Shown: in pieces, positions 1 through 7,913 of the stretch
How positions within the stretch are numbered: the stretch's first letter is position 1
Layout: each line of letters starts with the position of its first letter
NCBI GenBank assembly: GCA_020199905.1
Contig: JAIVJS010000006.1
Coordinates: 53,386 to 117,385 of the forward strand
DNA length: 64,000 bases
Origin: Acidobacteriota bacterium
GTDB lineage: Bacteria; Acidobacteriota; Thermoanaerobaculia; UBA5066; Gp7-AA6
Reading direction: 5' to 3'
The notes under the pieces: generated by a model
Told to the model about the DNA's origin: nothing
Seen by the model: only the letters and a program-made list of their open reading frames with translations
The model's database searches: none
Made by a program: the position numbers and the translations under genes

Positions 1-441
1 GCCTTCGTGGGGACTTTCGACGCGAAGGTCAAGATGTGGGAAAAGCCGGGCGGGCCGCCGCAGGAATCGACCGGTACCTCCGACGGGAAGTCCGTAATCG
101 GTGGGCGATACGTCCAGGAGACGTTTGAGGGGACCATGATGGGGCAGCCCTTCACCGGGATGGGCATGACGGGCTACGACAACGTCCAGAAGAAGTACGT
201 GTCGAGCTGGGCCGACTCGATGGGGACCGGGATCATGATGAGCACCGGAAAACCGGATGCGTCGGGTAAAGGCATGGAGATGACGGGCACCGCCCCGGAC
301 CCGATGACCGGGAAGATGATGACGCTCAAGCAGAAGATGATGATCACGGACAACGATCACCACAAGTTCGAAATGTGGGGGCCCGCGCCGGATGGCAAGC
401 CCTACAAGATGCTGGAGATCGAGTACACCCGCCGGAAGTAG
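1..441 (+). CDS. DUF1579-type protein, 5' end outside the window
   Basis: The frame is open from base 1 (Ala-Phe precede the GTG at base 7), so the true start probably lies upstream and this is the C-terminal part. The protein is rich in Met and Gly, with motifs such as GGRYVQETFEG and GMGMTGYDN. This looks like the beta-barrel DUF1579 family, whose members are often secreted and have no settled function. The family call rests on motif memory only. A GC-rich hairpin follows the stop and may end the transcript. Confidence 0.7.
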   Translation, partial: AFVGTFDAKVKMWEKPGGPPQESTGTSDGKSVIGGRYVQETFEGTMMGQPFTGMGMTGYDNVQKKYVSSWADSMGTGIMMSTGKPDASGKGMEMTGTAPDPMTGKMMTLKQKMMITDNDHHKFEMWGPAPDGKPYKMLEIEYTRRK

Positions 442-453
442 ATGCGTTCGGCC

Positions 454-482
454 GGCCCTCTCCTCCGGGCGGGGAGAGGGCC
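454..482 (+). terminator. Hairpin after the DUF1579-type gene
   Basis: A perfect 10-bp stem (GGCCCTCTCC/GGAGAGGGCC) with a 9-nt loop starts 13 bases after the stop. It is followed by TTCTCC rather than a clean T-run, so intrinsic termination is only likely. Confidence 0.5.
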
Positions 483-750
483 TTCTCCTCCCCGCTCAGT
501 TTGATGTCTTCCCCGGCGTCGATGCGCGTCACCAGGCCCTGGACGTATTTCTTCTGCTCGTCCGACCTCGTTGAGTGGGCCCCGGGGATGGGGCATTCCC
601 CCGAGATGCGGTCCCCGGGCGGCCGGGTTTGAGCCAAAGCGTCCCGTTGTCTGTCGAACTTTTCGGTGACGCGGACCCGGAACGGCTCTCGAATTGCAGG
701 AGAAACCCGGACAAAGGGAGGTTCCTACGTCTGCAAAACCGACTCCCTCG
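483..750. other. Gene-poor stretch with a possible minus-strand coding remnant
   Basis: No well-supported gene is present. On the minus strand, part of the 344-637 frame reads like real protein (SDEQKKYVQGLVTRIDAGED), then runs into the hairpin. It has no convincing start or ribosome site and may be the tail of a decayed gene. A purine-rich AAAGGGAGG lies at about 713-722 but has no in-frame start at normal spacing. Confidence 0.35.
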
Positions 751-1125
751 ATGCCAACGCGACGGGTTCTGGTCGTGGACGACGACGCCGAAACCAGGAA
801 CGGAATCCGCGATCTCCTTGTAGAGCAAGGGTTTTCGGTCGAGTGCGCGACGGACGGGGCAGAGGCTCTCGCCCTTCTTCGCGGGCGCCCGGGAGTGTCG
901 CTGATTTTTCTCGACTTGACCATGCCGGGCATGAACGGGTGGGAGTTCCGGCGGGCGCAGCTGTCCGACCCCGACCTCGCCTCGATCCCTCTGGTCCTCA
1001 CGACGGGACACCCCGAGTACGGGGACTCCATGGTGGCGCTCCGGCCCGACGGCCATCTGCAGAAGCCGATCAAGCCGGGCGAGCTCTTCGGTCTCCTGGA
1101 TCGCTTTTCAGGGAAAATCGGGTGA
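751..1125 (+). CDS. Receiver-only response regulator (CheY-like)
   Basis: A single receiver domain of about 124 residues. It has the acidic pair (VVDDD near the N-terminus), the phospho-acceptor Asp in FLDLTMPG, a conserved Thr in VLTTG and the Lys in LQKPI. There is no output domain, so it probably acts by protein contact in a phosphorelay or chemotaxis-like pathway. No histidine kinase is near. The ORF track begins at a TTG at 694. I prefer the ATG at 751 because the receiver fold starts immediately after it, but the ribosome site there is weak. It resembles the regulator at 1366, so the two may be old duplicates. Confidence 0.8.
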   Translation: MPTRRVLVVDDDAETRNGIRDLLVEQGFSVECATDGAEALALLRGRPGVSLIFLDLTMPGMNGWEFRRAQLSDPDLASIPLVLTTGHPEYGDSMVALRPDGHLQKPIKPGELFGLLDRFSGKIG

Positions 1126-1130
1126 ATCCG

Positions 1131-1342
1131 GGAGCCTGTCCGAGTAATGTCCGTCGCGAGAGCGGTTGAGACCGAAGCGAGAGCGGGAGCGGAGAGCGGG
1201 CTTTTGCCGCGGGACCTTGCGGTCCCCCGAACCCCCGGCTGCGCGGAGGCGCAGGCCGGCTACGCCGCTCAGGCCGTTTGAGCATTTCGAGCGGAGCGAG
1301 AGAATCGCCGGCGCGTAGCAGGAGATGACGAGGACAGGCTCC
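1131..1342. mobile_element. 212-bp MITE-like element with terminal inverted repeats
   Basis: The ends are perfect 11-bp inverted repeats, GGAGCCTGTCC at 1131-1141 and GGACAGGCTCC at 1332-1342. The match extends to about 18 of 22 bases when the inner flanks are included. The interior has no gene and consists of GC-rich short inverted motifs. It fills the gap between two response-regulator genes. I could not identify a target-site duplication, so mobility is inferred. Confidence 0.45.
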
Positions 1343-1365
1343 TAAAGAAGACCGGAGGGAGAGCG

Positions 1366-1755
1366 ATGGAGACGTGTGTCCTCGTCGTGGAAGACGATCC
1401 CGAGCTTCTCGAGGCGCTGAGCGGCGCGCTCGAATCGGAGGGCTACGGCGTCGGGCGGGCGCGCCACGGGCTCGACGCTCTCGGGCAGCTGCGCGCCGGC
1501 AAACGGCCCTGCGTCATCCTCCTCGATCTCATGATGCCGATCATGAACGGATGGCAGTTCCGGCACGAGCAGCGGCAGGACTCCGAGCTCTGCAAGATCC
1601 CGGTCGTCGTGGTCTCGGCGAAGACGGACAGTGCTCAACACGCGGCGTGGCTCGAAGCGGATGCTTACATCGAAAAGCCGATCTCGCTCCAGACGCTGCT
1701 CGAGACGGTCCACCGCTACTGCGGCGGATGCGAGCCGCCGCCGCCACCCGCCTGA
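1366..1755 (+). CDS. Receiver-only response regulator (CheY-like)
   Basis: A 129-residue receiver domain: VVEDD acidic pocket, phospho-Asp in ILLDLMMP, VVSAK in place of the usual Thr/Ser strand, and Lys in YIEKPI. The C-terminus ends in Cys and a Pro run (CEPPPPPA). The ATG is preceded by a good GGAGGGAGA ribosome site. It has no output domain and no kinase partner in view. The 3' end overlaps the start of the sirtuin gene by 28 bases, so the two are probably co-transcribed. Confidence 0.88.
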   Translation: METCVLVVEDDPELLEALSGALESEGYGVGRARHGLDALGQLRAGKRPCVILLDLMMPIMNGWQFRHEQRQDSELCKIPVVVVSAKTDSAQHAAWLEADAYIEKPISLQTLLETVHRYCGGCEPPPPPA

Positions 1756-2498
1756 GGACGGATCCGGCGACGCGGGCGGCGGAAAAATTGGGCGCCGCCC
1801 GGCGCGTCACGGTGATCACGGGCGCCGGTGTCTCCGCCGCGAGCGGGATTCCGACTTTCCGAGGTGCCGGCGGCCTCTGGAAAAACCATCGGCCTGAATC
1901 GCTCGCCACGGCCGCCGCCTTCGCCCGTGATCCCGTCACCGTCTGGGAGTGGTACGCGTGGAGACGACAGAGGATCGCCGAGGCCACGCCGAATGCGGCG
2001 CACGCAGTTCTCGCGCGATGGAGCCAAAGATTCGAAGCGTTCACGCTCGTCACGCAGAACGTCGACGGACTCCACGAGCAGGCGGGAACGAAGAACGTGG
2101 TGCGCTTTCACGGTTCGATCTGGCGGCTCCGGTGCACGCGGCGCTGCGGCGCGCCCGAGTGGGAAGACCGCAACGCCGCTCAAAGGACGCTGCCGCGCTG
2201 CGAAACGTGCGGCGCCGTCGCGCGGCCGGGAGTCGTGTGGTTCGGCGAGGAGATTCCTTCCGAGGCGGTGCAGGCGGCCTTCGACGCTCTCGACTGCGAC
2301 GTGTGCCTCGTGGCCGGGACGTCTTCCGTGGTCACACCCGCCGCCGGCCTGGTCGGCGAAGCGCGCCGCCGCGGGGCCTACGCGATCGAGATCAACCCCG
2401 AGGCGACGCCGGTGACAGGCGGAGTGGACCTCGCGATCGCCGGTCGTGCGGAGGAGGTGCTGGTGGAAATAGAGAAAAGGCTGAGCGTCAAGGGTTAA
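1728..2498 (+). CDS. cobB: NAD-dependent protein deacylase, sirtuin class III (CobB/SIRT5-like)
   Basis: A Sir2-fold enzyme of about 256 residues that removes acyl groups from lysines using NAD. The NAD-binding GAGVSAASGIPTFRG, TQNVDGLH and the catalytic His in RFHG are all present. A zinc site of two Cys pairs (CTRRC and CETC) follows. YAWR fits the Tyr-x-x-Arg that in CobB/SIRT5 binds negatively charged acyl groups, so desuccinylase activity is likely (inference). The first in-frame ATG that keeps the whole fold is 1728, inside the preceding regulator gene; the ORF track frame opens earlier. The last residues (RLSVKG) and the TAA are made of a heptamer repeat tract. Confidence 0.88.
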   Translation: MRAAAATRLRTDPATRAAEKLGAARRVTVITGAGVSAASGIPTFRGAGGLWKNHRPESLATAAAFARDPVTVWEWYAWRRQRIAEATPNAAHAVLARWSQRFEAFTLVTQNVDGLHEQAGTKNVVRFHGSIWRLRCTRRCGAPEWEDRNAAQRTLPRCETCGAVARPGVVWFGEEIPSEAVQAAFDALDCDVCLVAGTSSVVTPAAGLVGEARRRGAYAIEINPEATPVTGGVDLAIAGRAEEVLVEIEKRLSVKG

Positions 2499-2552
2499 GC
2501 GTCGAGCGTACGACGGGGAAAAACTCTCAACTCTCAACTCTCCACTCTCAAC
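2483..2552. repeat. Heptamer repeat tracts (GAGCGTC-type and AACTCTC-type)
   Basis: Four GAGCGTC-like 7-mers at 2483-2510 overlap the sirtuin C-terminus and stop. Four AACTCTC-like 7-mers at 2522-2549 overlap the purK C-terminus and stop. The two genes converge here, and both stop codons lie inside a tract. Confidence 0.8.
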
Positions 2553-3670
2553 TTCCCCCGCGCCTCCAGCGCCCGGGCGAGAGCTTCACCGGCGGAGTCG
2601 GCGAGCGCCGTTATGTGCCCCATCTTCCGGCCCGGACGCGGCTCGGACTTTCCGTAGAGGTGCAGCTTGGCCTCGGGGACGGCGCAGGCCGCGGGCCAAT
2701 CCGGCTCTCCCTCCGCCCAGAGGTCTCCCAGGAGGTTCGCCATGGCCGCGGGACGCAGGGGCCGGGTGGATCCGAGAGGGAGTCCGCACACCGCTCGCAG
2801 CTGCTGCTCGAACTGGCTCGTGACGCAGGCGTCGACGGTCAGGTGCCCGGAATTGTGCGGGCGCGGCGCGAGCTCGTTGACCAGAAGACCTCCCGAGGGC
2901 TCCACGAAAAACTCGACGCAGAGAACGCCCACGAGCCCGAGGGCCTCAACGATCTCGTGAGCCATTCCCGTGGCCTTCGCGCGCAGGGGATGCTCGGGGT
3001 CGCAGACGGTGTAGTCGAGGATGTGGCGCTCGTGGGCGTTGCGCAGGATCCCGAAATCGGCGATCGAGCCGTCGACGCCGCGGCCGACGATGACGGAGAT
3101 CTCGTGATCGAACGGGATGAAGCGCTCGAGGACCGCCTCCTGCGCGCCGATCGACCGCCACGCTTCGTCGATTTCCTCGGCCGACGAGATACGCGCCTGT
3201 CCCTTGCCGTCGTAGCTGAATCCGGCGCGCTTGGCCACCGCAAGGCCCCCCAGCTCGTGCCAGGAGGCGGAGAGCTCGCCGGACGAGCGCGCGACCCGGT
3301 ACTCGGCGACGGGAAACCCGTTCGACCGCAGAAACGCCTTCTCGCGGACCCGGTTCTGGCACACCGACAGAACCTCGCCTCCCGGTCGCACGGGAGCGAG
3401 CTCCGCGGCAGCCGCGGCGGTCTCGAAGGGGACGTTCTCGAACTCGAAGGTCACGACGTCGACCCGCCGCGCAAACTCGCGAACCCGGTCGAGGTCGTCG
3501 TAGGAGGCGGTCACTTCGACGTCCGCGACCTGCCCGGTCGGCGTGTCGTACTCCGGTGAGTACGTGTGAACCCGGTATCCCAGACGCCGCGCCGCGATCG
3601 CGAACATGCGGCCGAGCTGGCCGCTCCCGAGCACTCCGATGGTCGAGCCCGGCAGGACCGGGCGGATCAA
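2534..3670 (-). CDS. purK: N5-carboxyaminoimidazole ribonucleotide synthase
   Basis: ATP-grasp enzyme of purine synthesis that makes N5-CAIR from AIR, bicarbonate and ATP. The N-terminal [11 protein letters not shown] is typical. Further along are the grasp motifs [35 protein letters not shown] and the C-terminal [14 protein letters not shown]. The length of 378 residues fits the family. The start is set at TTG 3670 because it overlaps the purE stop as TTGA, and because family homology begins there; the ORF track frame runs further upstream through purE in the wrong frame. The last residues (KLRVES) and the TGA are encoded by an AACTCTC repeat tract. Confidence 0.92.
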   Translation of the reverse strand: MIRPVLPGSTIGVLGSGQLGRMFAIAARRLGYRVHTYSPEYDTPTGQVADVEVTASYDDLDRVREFARRVDVVTFEFENVPFETAAAAAELAPVRPGGEVLSVCQNRVREKAFLRSNGFPVAEYRVARSSGELSASWHELGGLAVAKRAGFSYDGKGQARISSAEEIDEAWRSIGAQEAVLERFIPFDHEISVIVGRGVDGSIADFGILRNAHERHILDYTVCDPEHPLRAKATGMAHEIVEALGLVGVLCVEFFVEPSGGLLVNELAPRPHNSGHLTVDACVTSQFEQQLRAVCGLPLGSTRPLRPAAMANLLGDLWAEGEPDWPAACAVPEAKLHLYGKSEPRPGRKMGHITALADSAGEALARALEARGKLRVES

Positions 3671-3899
3671 GGGAGAGTTTCCGACCGCACCGCGCTCGTC
3701 TGCTCCTCGCGAAACCGCGCGAGCCGGTCGGCAACGGCAGCGTCGGACCGGGCCAGGATCGCCGCGGCGAAGAGGGCCGCGTTGACGGCGCCCGCCCTCC
3801 CGATCGCGAAGGTGGCCACCGGAACCCCCGCCGGCATCTGGACCAGTCCGACTTGCTGCCCATGATGACGGCAACGCGCGGAAGACGCTCGAAGGACAT
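3667..3899 (-). pseudogene. purE: purE with an out-of-frame internal deletion
   Basis: PurE converts N5-CAIR to CAIR, the step after PurK. The first 19 residues (ending [11 protein letters not shown]) are intact in one frame. In another frame the C-terminal part ([17 protein letters not shown] to FREEQ) is intact and ends in a TGA that overlaps the purK start. The roughly 80-90 residues between them are missing, and the two pieces are out of frame, meeting near GACTGGTCCAGATGCC. As written it cannot make PurE. Either the gene is deleted and another PurE exists, or the assembly dropped about 250-270 bases. Confidence 0.85.
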
Positions 3900-3924
3900 G
3901 AGGGGATTGTATGGGACAGGGTTT

Positions 3925-4058
3925 GAGCGTCGAGCGTCAAGCGTGGAACGTGCCGATGCCGGAGGATTGAGTGAGGTTCGAGCGTCGAGTCGATTTGGAG
4001 TCTGCCCGCTGGCTCGCGGCGGTTTCTCGGGATTGAACGCTCAACGCTGAACGCTCAG
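3925..4058. repeat. Inverted pair of heptamer tracts
   Basis: GAGCGTC, GAGCGTC, AAGCGTG units at 3925-3945 face AACGCTC, AACGCTG, AACGCTC units at 4036-4056. The two sets are reverse complements, so the 134-bp unit could fold as a long stem. It lies between purE and the response regulator at 4065, and the right arm ends 7 bases from that gene's stop. Confidence 0.75.
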
Positions 4059-4064
4059 CCTTCC

Positions 4065-4496
4065 CTAATTCTGCAGATCCCTCGGCAGCTGGTTGAGCTC
4101 CAGCCAGTAGACGGGGAGCATGCGCAGACGCTGAAACATCAGCTCCGGGGTTTCGGACTTGGAGACGAACGAGTTGGCGCCGTGTTGATACGCGGTCTGG
4201 ATGTCCTCGCGCTCCTGGGAGCTCGTCAGCACGACGACCGGAACGCCTCGGGTCAGGGGATTGGATCGGATGCGTTTCAAGACCTCGATACCTCCCATGC
4301 CCGGCAGGCCCAGGTCCAGGAGAATCAAGTCGATCTCGGGCTTGCGCGTCGCGCGTTCGAGCGCTCGCTCTCCTGTCTCGGCCTCCTCGACCGCGATCTC
4401 ATCTCCGAACGCGCTGTCGAGAATTCTTCGCATCACCCACCGGTGATTCAAATCGTCTTCGACGAGCAGGATTCGTCGCGGTCCAATGAGCGGCAA
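4065..4496 (-). CDS. Response regulator, Rcp1-like single receiver
   Basis: A receiver domain of 143 residues with LLVEDD, phospho-Asp in LILLDLGLPGMGG, VVLTSS and the Lys in SFVSKSETPE. The long form without an output domain resembles regulators paired with phytochrome-type kinases. The ORF track starts at 4640, but TTG 4496 is preceded by GGAAAGGA at 6-nt spacing and family homology begins right after it, so I use that start. The gene is divergent from the export operon at 4685. Confidence 0.85.
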   Translation of the reverse strand: MPLIGPRRILLVEDDLNHRWVMRRILDSAFGDEIAVEEAETGERALERATRKPEIDLILLDLGLPGMGGIEVLKRIRSNPLTRGVPVVVLTSSQEREDIQTAYQHGANSFVSKSETPELMFQRLRMLPVYWLELNQLPRDLQN

Positions 4497-4684
4497 ACAG
4501 GTTCCTTTCCGGGCATTCCGGGGCACACCCCGAGCGCAGGGGATTCCTACAGCAAAAGCGATACCCGCCGCCGGCCCGCCCTCCTGTCCGCTGCACCTGT
4601 CCTCGATTCTGGACAGGCGGAGATTCCTTTCAACCGCCAATATCTATAAGGGGTTAAGATCAGATCTTTCCGGGCGAAAGAGGG

Positions 4685-5590
4685 ATGAAAAAAGGGATCT
4701 GGGTGGCAGTGGCGCTCGCTATTGGCGTTGCGGGCGCCTGGGGATACGGGGCCCTGGTCCGGCAGGAGAACGACGACGGCCGCAAGGTCCGACTCCTGGC
4801 GCTCGCGGAAGAGCAGCGTCTGGACGTCTCGTTTTCACGGAGCGGGCGTCTCATCTCGGCGGTGCCCGACGAGGGCGAAGCCATCCAGGCGAAAGCCGTG
4901 GTCGCGCGGCTGGAGGAGCCCGGGCTCGCCGAAGACATCTCGGACCTCGAACGTCAGAGCGAGCAGGTGCGCGCGCGGGAGAACGCGCGGCGGCAGGACG
5001 TCGCGCGCCTGGCGGCGCAGTGGGCGCAGACGGTGAGCGAAGAGAAGCGTCTGGGCCGGCTCGCGAGGGAGGGGATTGCGGCCGCCGCCGATCTCGAAAC
5101 GCTCCAGCATCATCGCGAGGAGCTGGCCGCCGCCGTTCGGGCGCGAGAGGCGGACAAGGGCGAGCTCGAGGCGCAGACGAAAGCGCTGCAGTCGCGCATC
5201 GAGAAGATCCAGCGTTTCGAGCGCGAGGGAACGCTCCTGTCGCCCGCCGCGGGCATCGTCCTGACGCGCCACCATCGCCTGGGAGAGTTCGTTCCGGCCG
5301 GCGATCCCATCGTGACGCTCCAGGTGGAAGCGCCATACCTGCGCGTCGAAGTTCCGGAAGAGCGGCTCTCCGCCTTTTCCGTCGGCGCCACGGTCCGCGT
5401 CTGGCCTCAGGCGCGCACGGGCGAGTCGTTTCCGGCGCGCGTGCTGTCCGTGAAGCCCCGATCCGAATTTGCGACCCGCCGAAACTGGGGATTGCAGAGC
5501 CGCGATCTGCGCACCTTTTCCGTCCGGCTGAAACCGGAAGGCGCGGCCATCGTCTCGGGGCAGACCTTCGTCGTCGAAGCAGGTTCGTGA
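4685..5590 (+). CDS. HlyD-type membrane fusion (periplasmic adaptor) protein
   Basis: A 301-residue adaptor that would link an inner-membrane ABC transporter to the outer envelope. It has an N-terminal membrane anchor (about residues 5-22), half a lipoyl domain (SGRLISAVPDEGEAIQAK), a long coiled coil (about 80-180), the second lipoyl half (LLSPAAGIVLTRHHRLGEFVPAGDPI) and a beta-barrel domain. A GAAAGAGGG ribosome site precedes the ATG. An ATPase and a permease follow on the same strand, so this is the first gene of a three-gene export operon. The substrate is unknown. Confidence 0.88.
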   Translation: MKKGIWVAVALAIGVAGAWGYGALVRQENDDGRKVRLLALAEEQRLDVSFSRSGRLISAVPDEGEAIQAKAVVARLEEPGLAEDISDLERQSEQVRARENARRQDVARLAAQWAQTVSEEKRLGRLAREGIAAAADLETLQHHREELAAAVRAREADKGELEAQTKALQSRIEKIQRFEREGTLLSPAAGIVLTRHHRLGEFVPAGDPIVTLQVEAPYLRVEVPEERLSAFSVGATVRVWPQARTGESFPARVLSVKPRSEFATRRNWGLQSRDLRTFSVRLKPEGAAIVSGQTFVVEAGS

Positions 5591-5698
5591 TCCTTCGGGC
5601 GGGAGGCCGGCCGGTCGCGCCCGAACCTCTCGCTTGAAAAAAAGCCCGCCTCCTATCGAGTTTCCGAACAAGCATCCCCACCTCGGAATCCCCCCGCG

Positions 5699-6652
5699 AT
5701 GAGCTCCACCGCCTCGATCGAAGCGAGCGCGCTCACGAAACGGTTCGGCGATTTCGTGGCCGATGACCGGGTGACGTTCGCCGTCGAGCCGGGAGAGACC
5801 TATGGCCTTCTCGGGCCGAATGGCGCCGGAAAAACGACTCTCATCCGCATGCTGACGACCCTGCTTCCCCCGAGCGCCGGCACCGCGCGCGTGCGCGGAC
5901 ACGACCTCGTGCGGGAGAAGCGTGCCGTGCGCTCGGCCATCGGCACCGTCTCGCAGGCGATCACGACGGACGAGAACCTCACGGTCCGGGAGAACCTCTC
6001 CGTGCAGGGGAAGCTCTACGGGCTCTGGGGACGCGAGCTCTCGCGCCGCATCGAGCGGCGTCTCACGCAGGTCGGCCTGTGGGACCGGTGCGCCCAGGTG
6101 ACGCGGCATCTCTCCGGCGGCATGCGGCGGCGCCTCGAGATCGCTCGCGGTGTACTTCACTCCCCGCGCGTCCTCTTTCTCGACGAGCCGACCACCGGCC
6201 TCGATCCGCAGAGCCGCCGCTCGATCTGGGACCTTCTCGCGGAGATGAAGGAATCGGACCCGGAGCTCGCCGTCGTCCTGACCACGCACGCGATGGACGA
6301 AGCGGACTTCCTCTGCGACCGGGTCGCGATCCTCGATTCGGGACGGATCCTCCAGGAGGGCGAGCCCGAGAAGTTGAAGCGCCTGCTCGACACCGGGGAG
6401 CACGTCGAGATCGAGACGGACCGGCCGGTCGCCGACGCGGACAGGGACGTCGTCATCGCGCTCGGTGCCGCAAACTGGCGGTCGCCTGTCGCCGGTCACG
6501 CGGAGTTCCAGTCGCGGCCGGGCGAAGGCGTGGGCCGGAGAGCCGCGCAGCTTCTCGAGGAGCGCGGGTATCGCATCGTGCACCTGACGATCGCCCCCGT
6601 CACCCTGGAGGACGTCTTCTTTTCCTACACGGGACGGGGGCTTCGCGAGTGA
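5699..6652 (+). CDS. ABC transporter ATP-binding protein (DrrA-type)
   Basis: A 317-residue ATPase with Walker A GPNGAGKTT, signature LSGGM, Walker B VLFLDEPTTGLD and the switch His in TTHAMDEAD. The C-terminal extension after about residue 225 is typical of DrrA/NodI-like exporters of drugs or envelope components. It lies 108 bases after the HlyD gene, and its TGA overlaps the GTG of the permease. Confidence 0.93.
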   Translation: MSSTASIEASALTKRFGDFVADDRVTFAVEPGETYGLLGPNGAGKTTLIRMLTTLLPPSAGTARVRGHDLVREKRAVRSAIGTVSQAITTDENLTVRENLSVQGKLYGLWGRELSRRIERRLTQVGLWDRCAQVTRHLSGGMRRRLEIARGVLHSPRVLFLDEPTTGLDPQSRRSIWDLLAEMKESDPELAVVLTTHAMDEADFLCDRVAILDSGRILQEGEPEKLKRLLDTGEHVEIETDRPVADADRDVVIALGAANWRSPVAGHAEFQSRPGEGVGRRAAQLLEERGYRIVHLTIAPVTLEDVFFSYTGRGLRE

Positions 6653-7767
6653 GCCGTCCCGCCCGCGGCCCGTTTCTGAGCCTGCTCGGAATCTTCGCCA
6701 TCTGCCAGCGCGCCTACGTGACCCTCTGGCGGCAGCCGGTTCTCCTGATCTCCACGATGATCTTTCCCCTCATCTACCTGCTCCTTCTCGGCAACTCGCT
6801 CAACCGTCCTCTCCGGTCGCTACCGCTCGCCGTGGTGGACGAAGCGAAGAATTCCCTGTCCGCAGAGTGCCTTCGGGGCGCGGCGGCGCTCGAGAGCGGA
6901 CGTCAGCTCATCCGGCTGCAGATCGTCGAGAACCGCGCGGAAGCTCTCGACGCGCTGAGGCGGGCGCGCTACAAGGGCATCTGGGTTCTGCCGCCGGGGA
7001 TGACGCGGCTCGGACCGGCGCCGTCGTTCATCGGAGACAACACGGACCGGGCGTCCTACGACGTCCTCGAGTCCGCTCTGCGCGATCTATGGCTGGAGGT
7101 CTCCGCTGCCCGCGGGGGAGTCCCCGCGGCGCCGGCCGCGCGCCTGGAGGCATATCCCTATCTCGACTACCTGACGTACCTTTCGCCGGCCGTCGTCTGC
7201 CTGGCGATCTTCATGGGATCGATGGTCTCCGGGGGACTTCAGGTCCTGGAGGACCGGATGTTCGGATACCACGAGGGGTATCTCGTCACCCCGGTCTCGA
7301 CCGGCACGCTCGTCGCCGGGCACATCATCGCGGGCGCTCTCGTCGCGTCGATCGCGGGAGGCGCCGTCCTCGTCGCCCTCCTTCTTTTCGCGCCCGTTTC
7401 CCTGTCTGGCGCGGCCGGCATATCGGCCGCGTTTTTCACCGTCTTCCTGACGGCGCTCGCGATCGCCGCCGTCTGGTCCCTGCTCTTCGCTCGAGCGCGC
7501 CGGGCGAGCGTGCTGCGCGGGATGTTCGGGATCATCAACGCCGCCCTCTTCTTTCCGTCGGGCGCCCTCTATCCCGTCGAGAGCTATCCGGGCTGGCTCC
7601 GCGCCCTCTCGACCATCGACCCGCTGACGTACGGCCTCCGCGCCCTCCGCGACCTGGTGCTGCGAGGATCCCCGGTCTCCTCGTGCTACCCGCCGTGGAT
7701 CTTTCTGCTGACCTTCACTCTGGTGTGCGGAATGCTCGCGAGGGTCTTCTTCAGACGAGAGATCTGA
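6649..7767 (+). CDS. ABC-2 type transporter permease
   Basis: Membrane component of the exporter, 372 residues. It has one N-terminal membrane helix (VLLISTMIFPLIYLLLLG), a large extracytoplasmic domain and about five helices in the C-terminal half. The ORF track merges it with an upstream shadow beginning at 6079. The real start is GTG 6649, which overlaps the ATPase stop as GTGA. The missing second permease implies a homodimer (family knowledge). An inverted heptamer tract begins 6 bases after the stop. Confidence 0.9.
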   Translation: MSRPARGPFLSLLGIFAICQRAYVTLWRQPVLLISTMIFPLIYLLLLGNSLNRPLRSLPLAVVDEAKNSLSAECLRGAAALESGRQLIRLQIVENRAEALDALRRARYKGIWVLPPGMTRLGPAPSFIGDNTDRASYDVLESALRDLWLEVSAARGGVPAAPAARLEAYPYLDYLTYLSPAVVCLAIFMGSMVSGGLQVLEDRMFGYHEGYLVTPVSTGTLVAGHIIAGALVASIAGGAVLVALLLFAPVSLSGAAGISAAFFTVFLTALAIAAVWSLLFARARRASVLRGMFGIINAALFFPSGALYPVESYPGWLRALSTIDPLTYGLRALRDLVLRGSPVSSCYPPWIFLLTFTLVCGMLARVFFRREI

Positions 7768-7773
7768 CGGGAA

Positions 7774-7902
7774 GTTCAGAGTTCAGAGTTGCGGGTTGAG
7801 CCTCCAGAGGTTTTTGACTCTCAGCTCTCAGCTCCCCGGGCTCGAGGAGCTGCTCAAGAGGGCGATGTGAGGGAAGTCGAGAGTTCAGAGTCGAGAGTCG
7901 GG
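7774..7902. repeat. Heptamer tracts between convergent genes
   Basis: GTTCAGA, GTTCAGA, GTTGCGG, GTTGAG at 7774-7800, then the inverted ACTCTCA, GCTCTCA at 7817-7830, then AGTCGAG, AGTTCAG, AGTCGAG, AGTCGGG at 7875-7902. They fill the whole space between the permease and msrP. Confidence 0.75.
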
Positions 7903-7913
7903 CAAGAAGCCAC

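Noticed and set aside
3671-3940. N-terminal extension of the purK ORF in the track
   Set aside because: It reads purE DNA in a wrong frame. The TTGA overlap and family homology place the purK start at 3670.
4835-6583. 582-residue minus-strand ORF
   Set aside because: Antisense of the HlyD and ABC ATPase genes.
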